Source: an uncultured Ideonella sp.
Lineage (GTDB): Bacteria > Pseudomonadota > Gammaproteobacteria > Burkholderiales > Burkholderiaceae
NCBI GenBank assembly: GCA_946479475.1
Contig: CAMLGG010000132.1
Span: forward strand, 1 to 14,442
Reading direction: 5' to 3'
DNA: 14,442 nucleotides
In this document: positions 1-7,109 of the stretch, piece after piece
Numbering within the stretch: the first letter of the stretch is position 1
Layout of the letters: every line of letters starts with the position of its first letter
The notes under the pieces: model-generated
The model's input: only the letters and a program-made list of their open reading frames with translations
Databases searched by the model: none
What the model was told of the DNA's origin: nothing
Made by a program: the position numbers and the translations under genes

Positions 1-795
1 CCGATCGCCCAGCGGGTGCTGGTCTACTGGGCAGCTATCACGCTGGGGCCGCTGGTGCTGGGGATCTCGCTCAGCCTGACCAGCTATGCGGTCTCGGCTT
101 CCAGGGGGCTGGTGGGCGCCATGCCCGGCGGCGTTCGCTTCGTGCTCGACGTGATCGAGTTCGGGCTCCTCGCGGCCACGATGGCGGGGCTGTTCCACTA
201 CGTGCCCAACACCCACGTGCGCTGGCGCCATGCGGCCGCCGGCGGGGTCTTCGTCTCGGCGGGATTCGAGGTCGCGAAGAAGGTCCTCGGCTGGTACGTG
301 TCTTCCGTCGGCACCTACTCGACGATCTACGGCGCCTTCGCCACGGTGCCGATCTTCCTGCTCTGGCTCTATACCGGCTGGGTGATCGTGCTGCTGGGCG
401 CGGTGATCGCCGCGTATGCGCCGAGCCTGCAGTTGCGGGTCGTTCGCCATGGCACGGCGCCAGGACAGCGCTTCAGTCTCGCGCTGGCAGTCCTGGCCGA
501 GCTGGCGGCGGCGCGGACAAGCGAGCAGCGAGGCACCGATCCGATGCGCATTGCCGAGCGCCTGCGAATCGACCCCCTGCAGATCGAGCCCATCCTGGAG
601 CTGCTGGCCCAGGGCGACTGGGTCGGGCGGCTGGAAGAGGAGGGGGTGCAGCGCTGGGTTCTCCTCTGCGACCCCGCCAACACGCCGGCCGCGCCGCTGA
701 TCGACAAGCTGCTGCTGCAGCCGGATGTGCGGGTGGCGGCCTTTCGCCAGCGCACAGGCATGGACCAGCTGATGCTGGCCGAGCTGCTGGCCTGA
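1..795 (+). CDS. YihY/BrkB family inner-membrane protein, 5'-truncated by the window edge
   Basis: The reading frame is open from base 1 (Pro-Ile-Ala-Gln-Arg before a GTG at 16), so the true start lies upstream; about 264 residues are visible. Four hydrophobic segments follow one another: near residues 5-30 (with the TLGPLVLG motif typical of the family), about 45-65, 75-100 and 110-140. They end in a polar C-terminal region of roughly 110 residues. That tail has helical, winged-helix-like character (MRIAERLRIDPLQIEPILELL), as seen in many proteobacterial YihY proteins. The family was once called RNase BN, but that activity belongs to another protein; its real function is unknown, with transport or envelope roles suggested. 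The gene is convergent with the XRE-cupin gene, with 22 bp between the two stops. Family assignment is confident; function is not. Confidence 0.87.
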   Translation, partial: PIAQRVLVYWAAITLGPLVLGISLSLTSYAVSASRGLVGAMPGGVRFVLDVIEFGLLAATMAGLFHYVPNTHVRWRHAAAGGVFVSAGFEVAKKVLGWYVSSVGTYSTIYGAFATVPIFLLWLYTGWVIVLLGAVIAAYAPSLQLRVVRHGTAPGQRFSLALAVLAELAAARTSEQRGTDPMRIAERLRIDPLQIEPILELLAQGDWVGRLEEEGVQRWVLLCDPANTPAAPLIDKLLLQPDVRVAAFRQRTGMDQLMLAELLA

Positions 796-817
796 CTCTG
801 CGGCGGGCCGGAGACCT

Positions 818-1393
818 TCAGCTGGGGTGCACCACCACCAGCAGCGCCTGGGCGACGCTGTCGCCCGGGTTGCGGATGGCGTGTGGCTGGTCCACTGCGT
901 AACGCGCCGTCTCACCGGCCTTGAGGCGTGTCACCGCCTCGGCCGATTGCACCTCCAGCGTGCCGGCGAGCACGCTGAGGTGCTCGCGCGAGCCCGGCTC
1001 GTGCGGCTCGGATTCGAGTGCGCCGCCGGGCTGAACGGTCAGCTCGTACCACTCGAACTGCCCGGCCAGCTCGATCGGCCCGAGGATGCGCAGCTCACAG
1101 TGGCCGTCCGGGCTGCGCAGCGACGGCGTGGCATGCGAAGGCACCGTGGCGATGGCCGGCTGGCTGGGCTTGTCGGCGCCCAGCAGCTCCGCCATCGGGA
1201 CGCCCAGCGCGTTGGCCAGCCGCCAGACCACGGCGACAGTGGGGTTGGCCTGGTTTCGCTCGATCTGCGAGAGCATCGACTTCGACACGCCTGCCTGGCG
1301 CGACAGCTCGTCCAGCGAAAGCGCCCGGTCCTGCCGCAGGGCGGCCAGGGTTTCGCCGACGCGGGGAGGTTCGTGGACAGCGGGGCGGCTCAT
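818..1393 (-). CDS. XRE-family transcriptional regulator with C-terminal cupin sensor domain
   Basis: A 191-residue protein starting at ATG 1393. An N-terminal XRE-type helix-turn-helix covers about residues 11-68; SKSMLSQIERNQANPTV is the classic recognition-helix region of this family. A cupin barrel covers about 95-189, with conserved positions at His131, His138 and His171. HTH-cupin regulators of this length usually repress or activate adjacent amino-acid, polyamine or sulfur metabolism genes and bind a small effector in the cupin. The gene is divergent from kbl-tdh, and the 123-bp gap holds an 18-bp perfect palindrome (1438-1455). I therefore infer that it controls threonine catabolism and itself; the effector cannot be read from sequence. 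No clear Shine-Dalgarno precedes the ATG. Confidence 0.9.
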   Translation of the reverse strand: MSRPAVHEPPRVGETLAALRQDRALSLDELSRQAGVSKSMLSQIERNQANPTVAVVWRLANALGVPMAELLGADKPSQPAIATVPSHATPSLRSPDGHCELRILGPIELAGQFEWYELTVQPGGALESEPHEPGSREHLSVLAGTLEVQSAEAVTRLKAGETARYAVDQPHAIRNPGDSVAQALLVVVHPS

Positions 1394-1401
1394 CGAAGGG
1401 C

Positions 1402-1430
1402 TTGACCGGAAGTGGGTTGTTTACGATACT
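1402..1430 (+). promoter_or_regulatory. Candidate sigma-70 promoter for kbl-tdh
   Basis: TTGACC (1402-1407, five of six bases match the -35 consensus) is followed after exactly 17 bp by GATACT (1425-1430, four of six match the -10). Transcription would start near 1437-1438, at the left edge of the 18-bp palindrome, leaving a leader of about 80 nt before kbl. This is a prediction from motif spacing only. Confidence 0.55.
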
Positions 1431-1437
1431 GCACGCC

Positions 1438-1455
1438 AGTTCGATATATCGAACT
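1438..1455. promoter_or_regulatory. 18-bp perfect palindrome, likely operator of the XRE-cupin regulator
   Basis: AGTTCGATATATCGAACT is a perfect inverted repeat with no spacer, AT-rich in a very GC-rich background. It lies between the divergent regulator and kbl genes. It would cover the start point of the predicted kbl promoter. It also contains a possible -10 (TATATC, minus strand, 1443-1448) for the regulator gene, whose -35 would be TTCACT at 1467-1472. Binding there could repress both genes. The symmetry is seen directly; the identity of the binding protein is inferred from position. Confidence 0.7.
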
Positions 1456-1500
1456 TCGGCGAGTCCAGTGAACTTGGATTGTGCCCGAAGACACGAAGCA

Positions 1501-1507
1501 GAAGGAG
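1501..1507 (+). promoter_or_regulatory. Ribosome binding site that sets the kbl start
   Basis: GAAGGAG lies 9 nt before the ATG at 1517. The upstream in-frame GTG at 1481 has no such site. This supports the ATG and trims 12 residues from the longest possible reading. Confidence 0.75.
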
Positions 1508-1516
1508 CGCGCACCC

Positions 1517-2719
1517 ATGGCCGATACGCAGGAATTTTTCGCCCACCTCCGTCAGGAGCTGCAAGGCATCCGGGACTCGGGCCTGTACAAGGCGGAGCGC
1601 GTCATCGCGACGCCGCAGGGCGCCCACGTCCGGACCGTGGACGGGCGCGAGGTCATCAACCTGTGCGCCAACAACTACCTCGGCCTGTCCAGCCATCCGG
1701 CCGTGGTGGAGGCGGCGCACGAGGCGCTGCGCACCCATGGCTACGGCCTGAGCTCCGTGCGCTTCATCTGCGGCACACAGGACATCCACAAGACGCTCGA
1801 GGCGCGCATTGCCCGCTTCCTGGGCACCGAGGACGCCATCCTCTACGCCGCCGCCTTCGACGCCAACGGCGGCCTGTTCGAGCCGCTGCTGGGCGAGGCC
1901 GACGCCGTCATCAGCGACGAGCTCAACCACGCCTCCATCATCGACGGCATCCGCCTGTGCAAGGCGCAGCGCTGGCGCTACAAGCACAACGACCTGGCCG
2001 ATCTCGAGCGTTGCCTGAAGGAGGCCGAAGAGAAGGGCGCCCGCTTCAAGCTCGTCTTCACCGACGGTGTCTTCTCGATGGACGGCACCATCGCCCAGCT
2101 CGACAAGATCCGCGAGATCTGCGATCGCTTCGGTGCACTGCTGGGCATAGACGAGTGCCACGCCAGCGGCTTCCTCGGCGCCCGCGGACGGGGCACCCAC
2201 GAGTACCGCGGCGTGTTCGGCAAGATCGACATCATCACCGGCACGCTGGGCAAGGCCCTGGGCGGCGCCTCCGGCGGCTTCACGGCCGCGCGCAAGGAGG
2301 TGGTCGAGATCCTGCGGCAGCGCTCGCGGCCCTACCTGTTCTCCAACACGGTCGCGCCGGCCATCGTGGGTGCGTCGATCGCGGTGCTCGACCTGCTGGA
2401 GGGCTCGACGGCGCTGCGGGACAAGCTGGAGGCCAACACCCGGTACTTCCGACGCGCCATCGCTGAAGCCGGCTTCGACATCAAGCCCGGCGAGCACCCG
2501 ATCGTGCCGATCATGGTCCACGACGCGGTGAAGGCGCAGCAGCTCGCGGCCCGCCTGCTGGAGCTGGGCGTCTACGTGGTCGGCTTCTTCTACCCGGTCG
2601 TGCCCAAGGGTCAGGCGCGCATACGGGTGCAGCTCAGCGCGGCGCACGACCAGGCCGATCTCGAGAAGGCCGTGGCCGCGTTCCGCCAGGCCGGCCGTGA
2701 ACTGGGGCTGGTGAAATGA
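1517..2719 (+). CDS. kbl: 2-amino-3-ketobutyrate CoA ligase (glycine C-acetyltransferase)
   Basis: A 400-residue PLP enzyme of the alpha-oxoamine synthase family, almost the same length as E. coli Kbl (398). It cleaves 2-amino-3-oxobutyrate with CoA to glycine and acetyl-CoA, the second step of threonine degradation in the cytoplasm. Near-identical family blocks are INLCANNYLGLSSHP (from about residue 48), VRFICGTQD (81-89), SDELNHASIIDG (133-144), FTDGVFSMDG (181-190) and PYLFSN (272-277). Lys246 in TGTLGKALGGASGG is the PLP-binding lysine, and DECH (212-215) matches the cofactor-contact loop, usually DDSH or DESH. The ATG at 1517 is chosen for its Shine-Dalgarno. The stop overlaps a possible ATG (ATGA at 2716-2719), and tdh follows in the same direction. 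Probably regulated through the upstream palindrome. Confidence 0.96.
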   Translation: MADTQEFFAHLRQELQGIRDSGLYKAERVIATPQGAHVRTVDGREVINLCANNYLGLSSHPAVVEAAHEALRTHGYGLSSVRFICGTQDIHKTLEARIARFLGTEDAILYAAAFDANGGLFEPLLGEADAVISDELNHASIIDGIRLCKAQRWRYKHNDLADLERCLKEAEEKGARFKLVFTDGVFSMDGTIAQLDKIREICDRFGALLGIDECHASGFLGARGRGTHEYRGVFGKIDIITGTLGKALGGASGGFTAARKEVVEILRQRSRPYLFSNTVAPAIVGASIAVLDLLEGSTALRDKLEANTRYFRRAIAEAGFDIKPGEHPIVPIMVHDAVKAQQLAARLLELGVYVVGFFYPVVPKGQARIRVQLSAAHDQADLEKAVAAFRQAGRELGLVK

Positions 2720-2778
2720 GCCCCGCCCGGCCGCCCGTAGGGGCTCAGCTCCCGCTTGGCGGGACGGCGCGTAGCGCC
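2717..2778 (+). repeat. Three tandem hairpins in the kbl-tdh spacer
   Basis: Three perfect stems follow one another. TGAGCCCC (2717-2724) pairs with GGGGCTCA (2740-2747), 8 bp with a 15-nt loop. CCCGC (2751-2755) pairs with GCGGG (2759-2763) over a TTG loop. GGCGC (2766-2770) pairs with GCGCC (2774-2778) over a GTA loop. The first stem begins at the kbl stop codon and the last ends 12 nt before the preferred tdh start. This could be an mRNA-stabilising or expression-balancing element, or a degenerate copy of a GC-rich intergenic repeat. It is not followed by a T-run, so a strong terminator is unlikely. Confidence 0.6.
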
Positions 2779-2790
2779 AAGGGTGCACTC

Positions 2791-3738
2791 GTGAGCGGGC
2801 CCAAGATCCTCATCATCGGGGCCAACGGCCAGATCGGCACCGAGCTGGCCGAGGAGCTGGCCCGCCGGCACGGCGCCAATGCCGTCGTCACCAGCGACCT
2901 GGCCCCCAAGGGGCGGGTGCCCGGCCTGGCCCACGAGTCGCTGGACGTGACGGACGCCGCCGCGCTGACCACGATCGTGGAGCGCCACGGCATCACCCAG
3001 ATCTACCACCTGGCGGCGGCGCTCTCGGCCCGCGGCGAACAGCATCCGATGTGGGCCTGGGACCTCAACATGAAGGGCCTGCTGAACGTGCTGGAGCTGG
3101 CCCGCACGCACAAGCTCGACAAGGTCTTCTGGCCCAGCTCGATCGCGGCCTTCGGCCCCACCACGCCGCGCGACCGCACCCCGCAGAAGACCGTGATGGA
3201 GCCGACGACCGTCTACGGCATCTCCAAGCTGGCCGGCGAAGGCTGGTGCGCCTGGTACCACCGCATGCACGGCGTGGACGTGCGCTCGATCCGCTATCCC
3301 GGCCTCATCAGCTGGAAGACGCCGCCGGGCGGCGGCACCACCGACTATGCGGTGGAGATCTTCCACGAGGCGCTGAAGGAGCGCCGCTACACGAGCTTCC
3401 TCGGCCCGCAGTCGGCGCTGCCGATGATGTACATGCCCGATGCCATCCGCGCCACGCTGGAGCTGATGGAAGCGCCCGCGGAGAAGATCCGCGAGCGTCA
3501 TGGCTACAACCTTGCCGGCGTGAGCTTCACGCCGGCGGAGATCGCCGCCGCCATCGCCGAGGAGATCCCGGGCTTCTCGATCGACTACGCACCCGACTTC
3601 CGGCAGGCCATCGCGGACTCCTGGCCGCGCTCGATCGACGACTCGGCCGCGCGCGAGGACTGGGGCTGGAAGCCGGAGTACGACCTGCGCGCGATGGTGC
3701 GCGACATGCTGGCCAACCTGGCGCCGGTGGCGGCCTGA
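2791..3738 (+). CDS. tdh: L-threonine 3-dehydrogenase, SDR (NAD-dependent epimerase-like) type
   Basis: A 315-residue extended short-chain dehydrogenase. It oxidises L-threonine to 2-amino-3-ketobutyrate with NAD, the step just before Kbl. The NAD-binding motif GANGQIG is at residues 10-16, immediately after the first strand (KILIIG). The catalytic pair is Tyr142/Lys146 (YGISK), with a serine in PSSIAAFGP (115-123). RYPGLISWKTPPGGGTTDYA (169-188) is a hallmark of this non-zinc TDH class, known in Cupriavidus, Flavobacterium and animals. GTG 2791 is preferred: it puts the NAD-binding strand at the N-terminus and has AAGGG 7 nt upstream. An ATG at 2716 overlapping the kbl stop would add 25 residues encoded by hairpin sequence with no family counterpart. 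The gene is convergent with the minus-strand hydrolase, with a 12-bp gap. Confidence 0.94.
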   Translation: MSGPKILIIGANGQIGTELAEELARRHGANAVVTSDLAPKGRVPGLAHESLDVTDAAALTTIVERHGITQIYHLAAALSARGEQHPMWAWDLNMKGLLNVLELARTHKLDKVFWPSSIAAFGPTTPRDRTPQKTVMEPTTVYGISKLAGEGWCAWYHRMHGVDVRSIRYPGLISWKTPPGGGTTDYAVEIFHEALKERRYTSFLGPQSALPMMYMPDAIRATLELMEAPAEKIRERHGYNLAGVSFTPAEIAAAIAEEIPGFSIDYAPDFRQAIADSWPRSIDDSAAREDWGWKPEYDLRAMVRDMLANLAPVAA

Positions 3739-3750
3739 CTCGCCCGCTGA

Positions 3751-4866
3751 TCAACGGCCGACATCCACAGGCACCGCGGGCTCGGCCAGCGGGCGCACGT
3801 ACTTCAGCAGGCTCAGCAGCATCTTGCCGGGCTCCTCCCACGGGATCATGTGGGCGGAGTGTTCGAACCAGACCGCCTGCTTGGAGGGAGCGTCCACTGC
3901 CTCCAGCCACTTCCGCGTCGGCTCCGAGGGCGTGGTGTAGTCGTGCCGGCCCATGAACATCACCACCGGGATCGGGAAGCGCTTGACGCCCGTGAAGTCG
4001 ACTTCGAGGAACTCCGGCAGGATGCGTCCTAGGGTGAACACGTTGCCCTCGTCGATGGCCGCGCGGTCCTTCGCCTCGTACTCGGGCGACAGCAGCGAGG
4101 CGTTGAAGAAGTAGGGCGACTCGGCCCGCCAGGCCGTCAGGCCACCGTAGAACTGCGGCCACTTGCGGGCGATGATGATGCGCTCGCGGGTGATCGGCTT
4201 GTCGCCCGGATAGGGCGCGATCGACTCCAGCTCCTTGATCGCTTCGGCGTTGCCCTGGGCGCGGGCCTGCGCCAGGCCGTACTCGAAGCTGATGCGCTCG
4301 TTCTCGCGGGTGTTGATGTTCTGGCCGATGCCGACGTAGGCGTGGAACAGGTCCGGCCGCTTCAGCGCGGCGCCCATGCCCACGACCGTGCCCCAGCTGT
4401 GGCCCATCAGGATGAGCTTGCGCTGGTGGTACTTCGCGCGGATGTGCTCGGCCACCTCGATCGCATCGTCGACATAGCGCGGGATGTGGATGGTGTCCGA
4501 GATGGCGGCCGGGTCGGTCTCGCCGAAGGTCTTGCCGGCGCCGCGCTGGTCCCAGTTGACGACGGTGAAGTACTCCTCGATGGGCCGCTGGAACTGCCAC
4601 ATCGTGGGCATCAGCGGCGAGGCGGGGCCGCCGTGCACGAACAGGATGATCGGATTGCGCCGGTCCTGGCCCCGAACGCTGAGCCACTGGTCGATGCCGC
4701 CGATCCGGGTCTTGTACGTCTCCTGTACGCCGTTCGGGGCGAGGATGCGTCCGAGGTCGCGCACGGCTTCGCGGGCCGCCTGGTAGCGGGCGGCGTCCTT
4801 GGCGGTGTCCTGGGCCTGGGTGGCGCAGGAGAAGAGCAGGGCGAAGGCGAGGAGATGGGTTTTCAA
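3751..4866 (-). CDS. Exported alpha/beta hydrolase, proline iminopeptidase (S33)-like
   Basis: A 371-residue alpha/beta hydrolase with an N-terminal signal sequence: KTHLLAFALLFSCATQAQ. Cleavage is possible after ATQA, or at Cys14 if LFSC acts as a weak lipobox. The oxyanion motif HGGP is at 78-81 and WDQRGAGKT, typical of proline iminopeptidases, at 105-113. The nucleophile is Ser157 in GHSWGT, with acid Asp309 (GRHDYTTP) and base His339 (HSAHMIPWEE). S33 enzymes remove N-terminal residues, often proline, from peptides, but many relatives are esterases or hydrolases, so the substrate is open. The start is TTG (4866), the only start codon that keeps the signal peptide. No good ribosome site is visible, and it lies 27 bp after the upstream gene's stop in the same frame, so translation may depend on reinitiation. 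Confidence 0.85.
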   Translation of the reverse strand: MKTHLLAFALLFSCATQAQDTAKDAARYQAAREAVRDLGRILAPNGVQETYKTRIGGIDQWLSVRGQDRRNPIILFVHGGPASPLMPTMWQFQRPIEEYFTVVNWDQRGAGKTFGETDPAAISDTIHIPRYVDDAIEVAEHIRAKYHQRKLILMGHSWGTVVGMGAALKRPDLFHAYVGIGQNINTRENERISFEYGLAQARAQGNAEAIKELESIAPYPGDKPITRERIIIARKWPQFYGGLTAWRAESPYFFNASLLSPEYEAKDRAAIDEGNVFTLGRILPEFLEVDFTGVKRFPIPVVMFMGRHDYTTPSEPTRKWLEAVDAPSKQAVWFEHSAHMIPWEEPGKMLLSLLKYVRPLAEPAVPVDVGR

Positions 4867-4893
4867 GCGGACGTCGATCGGGTTCGTTGCAGG

Positions 4894-5694
4894 TCAGGCC
4901 AGGGCCTTGCGAAGGGCCGCCAGGGTCGGGTCCGGCGCCTCGGCCATCAGCACGTGGCCGGCCTCGACCGTTTCGATGCGAGCCTTGAGCGCCGCGCCAA
5001 CCTCTGCGGCGGCCTTGGGCGGCGTCATCTGGTCGCGCCGACCGAGGATGAGCGTGGCGGGCGCGGTCACCCGCGCTGCGGCCTCGAGCGCGCCTCGATA
5101 GGCGTCGCAGGCCGCGAAGTCCTGGTGGTACAGCGCCGGGTTGCCCTGCTTGGCCAGCACCAGCCGGCAAAGGGCCCTGCCACCGCCGCGCACCCACACG
5201 CCGGGGCCGGGATAGGCCGGCTTGGGAGCCAGGGTGGAGTACGACAGCGTCGTCACCAGGTCGATGGCGGCCAGCGGGTCGTTCTTCGACAGCTCCAGCA
5301 GCGCCGGGGAGACCTTCATCGGATATGCCGTGCCGACCATCACGAGGCGGCTGACCCGTGAAGGTGCGCGGCCGGCGGCCTCCAGCGCGATCAGCGAACC
5401 CATGCTGTGGCCGACGAGGGCAGCCGTCGTCACTTCGGCCGCGTCCAGGAGCGCAAGCACCCAGTCGGCCATGGCTTCGACGCTCTGCAGCGCCGGGCCG
5501 GCGCTCCTCATGTGGCCCGGCAGATCCAGTGCGAGCACGCTGTAGCCGTGGTGTGCACACCAGCGCGCCAGCAGGGTCCAGACCGAGTGGTCGTGCAGCG
5601 CGCCGTGGATGAAGACGACGCAGGGCAGGGCGGGATCGAAGGCCTTGCCTCCGGTGTAGGCGTAGGCCTCGCGACCTTGGACGACGAGCTTCAT
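4894..5694 (-). CDS. Cytoplasmic alpha/beta-fold hydrolase
   Basis: A 266-residue single-domain hydrolase without a signal peptide. Key positions are His30-Gly31 (VVFIHGALHD), DLPGHMRS (57-64), nucleophile Ser97 in GHSMGS, acid Asp221 (LILGRRDQMTPP) and base His247 (EAGHVLM). This is the layout of small esterases, haloperoxidase-like and acyl-hydrolase proteins; the substrate cannot be told. It is shorter than, and different from, MetX-type homoserine acyltransferases, so it is not the partner acyltransferase of MetY. Its ATG overlaps the metY stop (ATGA, 5691-5694) and GGAG lies 8 nt before the ATG within metY, so the two are probably translationally coupled. It is followed by the exported hydrolase 27 bp downstream. 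Confidence 0.9.
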   Translation of the reverse strand: MKLVVQGREAYAYTGGKAFDPALPCVVFIHGALHDHSVWTLLARWCAHHGYSVLALDLPGHMRSAGPALQSVEAMADWVLALLDAAEVTTAALVGHSMGSLIALEAAGRAPSRVSRLVMVGTAYPMKVSPALLELSKNDPLAAIDLVTTLSYSTLAPKPAYPGPGVWVRGGGRALCRLVLAKQGNPALYHQDFAACDAYRGALEAAARVTAPATLILGRRDQMTPPKAAAEVGAALKARIETVEAGHVLMAEAPDPTLAALRKALA

Positions 5695-6989
5695 GCCGCT
5701 TTCTCCGCGACGCGCAGCGCCCGCTTCAAGTCGTCGATCAGGTCGTCCGGATCCTCCAGGCCAATCGAAAGCCGGATGGTGCCCGGGCCGATGCCGGCCT
5801 GCGCCAGTGCCGCGTCGTCCATGCGGAAGTGCGTGGTCGAGGCGGGATGGATGACGAGCGAGCGGCAATCGCCCACGTTGGCCAGGTGCGAGAACAGCTT
5901 CAGCGCCTCGATGAAGGCCTGCCCCTGGCGGCGCGAGCCCTTGATGTCGAAGCTGAAGACCGAGCCGCAGCCGCGCGGCAGCAGCCGGGCCGCCAGGGCG
6001 TGATCGGGGTGTGACTGCAGCTCCGGATAGCCGACGCCACCGACCATCGGATGCGAGGCCAGGAACTGCACCACGCGGCGGGTGTTGTCGACGTGGCGCG
6101 CCATGCGAAGCGGCAGCGTCTCGATGCCCTGGAGGATGAGCCAGGCCGTGTGCGGGCTCATGCAGGCGCCGAAGTCGCGCAGGCCTTCGCGGCGGGCGCG
6201 CAGCAGGAAGGCGCCATCGGTGCTCTCCTCGCTGAAGACCATGCCGTGGAATCCCTGGTAGGGCTCGGTCAGCTCGGGGAAGCGGCCGCTGCCTTCCCAG
6301 TCGAAGCGGCCGCCGTCGACCAGCACCCCGCCCACCACCGTGCCGTGGCCCGAGAGGAACTTGGTGGCCGAGTGAAAGACCAGGTCCGCGCCCAGCTCGA
6401 CCGGCTTCATCAGCCAGGGAGTGGTGAAGGTGGAGTCCACCAGAAGCGGCAGGCCGGCCTCGTGCGCGATCGCCGAGACGGTGGGGATGTCGAGCACGTC
6501 CAGGCCCGGGTTGCCGAGGGTTTCGCCGAACAGCAGCCGGGTGTTTGGCCGGATGGCGGCGCGCCAGGCATCGATCTCGCGCGCCTTCACGAAGGTGGTC
6601 TCGATGCCGAAGCGCTTGAGCGTGTAGTGCAGCAGGTTGTGCGAGCCGCCATACAGCGCGGAGCTCGCGACGACGTGCGAGCCGGCGCCGGCCAGCGTGG
6701 CGATCGCCAGGTGCAGGGCCGCCTGGCCGCTCGCCGTGGCGATGGCGCCGACGGCGCCCTCCAGCGCGGCCACGCGCTCCTCCAGCACCGCGTTGGTCGG
6801 GTTCGAGATGCGGCTGTAGACGTGGCCCGAGCGCTCCAGGTTGAACAGCGAGGCCGCGTGCTCGCTCGATTCGAAGACGAAGGACGTGGTCAGGTGGATG
6901 GGCACCGCGCGGGCGCCGGTGGCGGGGTCGGGGGCCGCGCCGGCATGCAGCGCCAGCGTGTCGAAGCCCGGGTCGGATGCGCCTGCCAT
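5691..6989 (-). CDS. metY: O-acetylhomoserine aminocarboxypropyltransferase (O-acetylhomoserine sulfhydrylase)
   Basis: A 432-residue PLP enzyme of the Cys/Met metabolism family. It makes homocysteine from O-acetylhomoserine and sulfide (direct sulfhydrylation) in methionine synthesis. The N-terminus TLALHAGAAPDPATGARAVP (11-30) followed by TTSFVFES is characteristic of MetY rather than the shorter MetB/MetZ/MetC proteins. YSRISNPT (58-65) and SGQAALHLA contact the cofactor. Asp185 (DSTFTTPW) binds the pyridine nitrogen, and Lys210 in HSATKFLSGHGT is the PLP lysine. The length is normal for MetY (about 425-435). It is the first gene of a minus-strand run with two hydrolases and is divergent from the CBS-domain gene across 120 bp. 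O-succinylhomoserine use is possible but less likely. Confidence 0.93.
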   Translation of the reverse strand: MAGASDPGFDTLALHAGAAPDPATGARAVPIHLTTSFVFESSEHAASLFNLERSGHVYSRISNPTNAVLEERVAALEGAVGAIATASGQAALHLAIATLAGAGSHVVASSALYGGSHNLLHYTLKRFGIETTFVKAREIDAWRAAIRPNTRLLFGETLGNPGLDVLDIPTVSAIAHEAGLPLLVDSTFTTPWLMKPVELGADLVFHSATKFLSGHGTVVGGVLVDGGRFDWEGSGRFPELTEPYQGFHGMVFSEESTDGAFLLRARREGLRDFGACMSPHTAWLILQGIETLPLRMARHVDNTRRVVQFLASHPMVGGVGYPELQSHPDHALAARLLPRGCGSVFSFDIKGSRRQGQAFIEALKLFSHLANVGDCRSLVIHPASTTHFRMDDAALAQAGIGPGTIRLSIGLEDPDDLIDDLKRALRVAEKAA

Positions 6990-7038
6990 AAGGTGTTACC
7001 GGATCTGTGTCGGGCCACGATTGTGTGCTATGTTGACC

Positions 7039-7061
7039 GCGTGGGCAGCCTGGGCCCACGC
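7039..7061 (+). promoter_or_regulatory. 8-bp GC-rich hairpin in the metY/CBS divergent region
   Basis: GCGTGGGC (7039-7046) pairs perfectly with GCCCACGC (7054-7061) across a 7-nt loop. It lies 49-71 nt before the CBS protein ATG, so it is probably in its leader RNA, or it is a DNA-binding site shared with metY. Just upstream, TGCTATGTT (7027-7034 core) resembles an extended -10 on the plus strand, but no good -35 is visible. Confidence 0.4.
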
Positions 7062-7109
7062 CGTTGGGAGCCGGTTCCCGCACCGCATTTCGAGCCGAAG
7101 GAGTCCACC

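Noticed and set aside
1018..2466. 482-codon plus-strand frame over the regulator and kbl
   Set aside because: Shadow of kbl and of the regulator's antisense; Arg/Pro/Ala-rich without motifs.
3527..5560. 677-codon minus-strand frame across the two hydrolases
   Set aside because: An out-of-frame shadow rich in Arg, Gly and Pro; both hydrolases are intact in other frames with full catalytic triads.
4894..7083. 729-codon minus-strand frame covering the metY region and the first hydrolase as a fusion
   Set aside because: Only the last 266 codons (from ATG 5694) have hydrolase motifs; the upstream part is an out-of-frame reading of metY.
6051..7109. N-terminal extension of the CBS-domain protein by about 350 codons
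   Set aside because: The extension is antisense to metY and has no domains, while a strong ribosome site immediately precedes the ATG at 7110.
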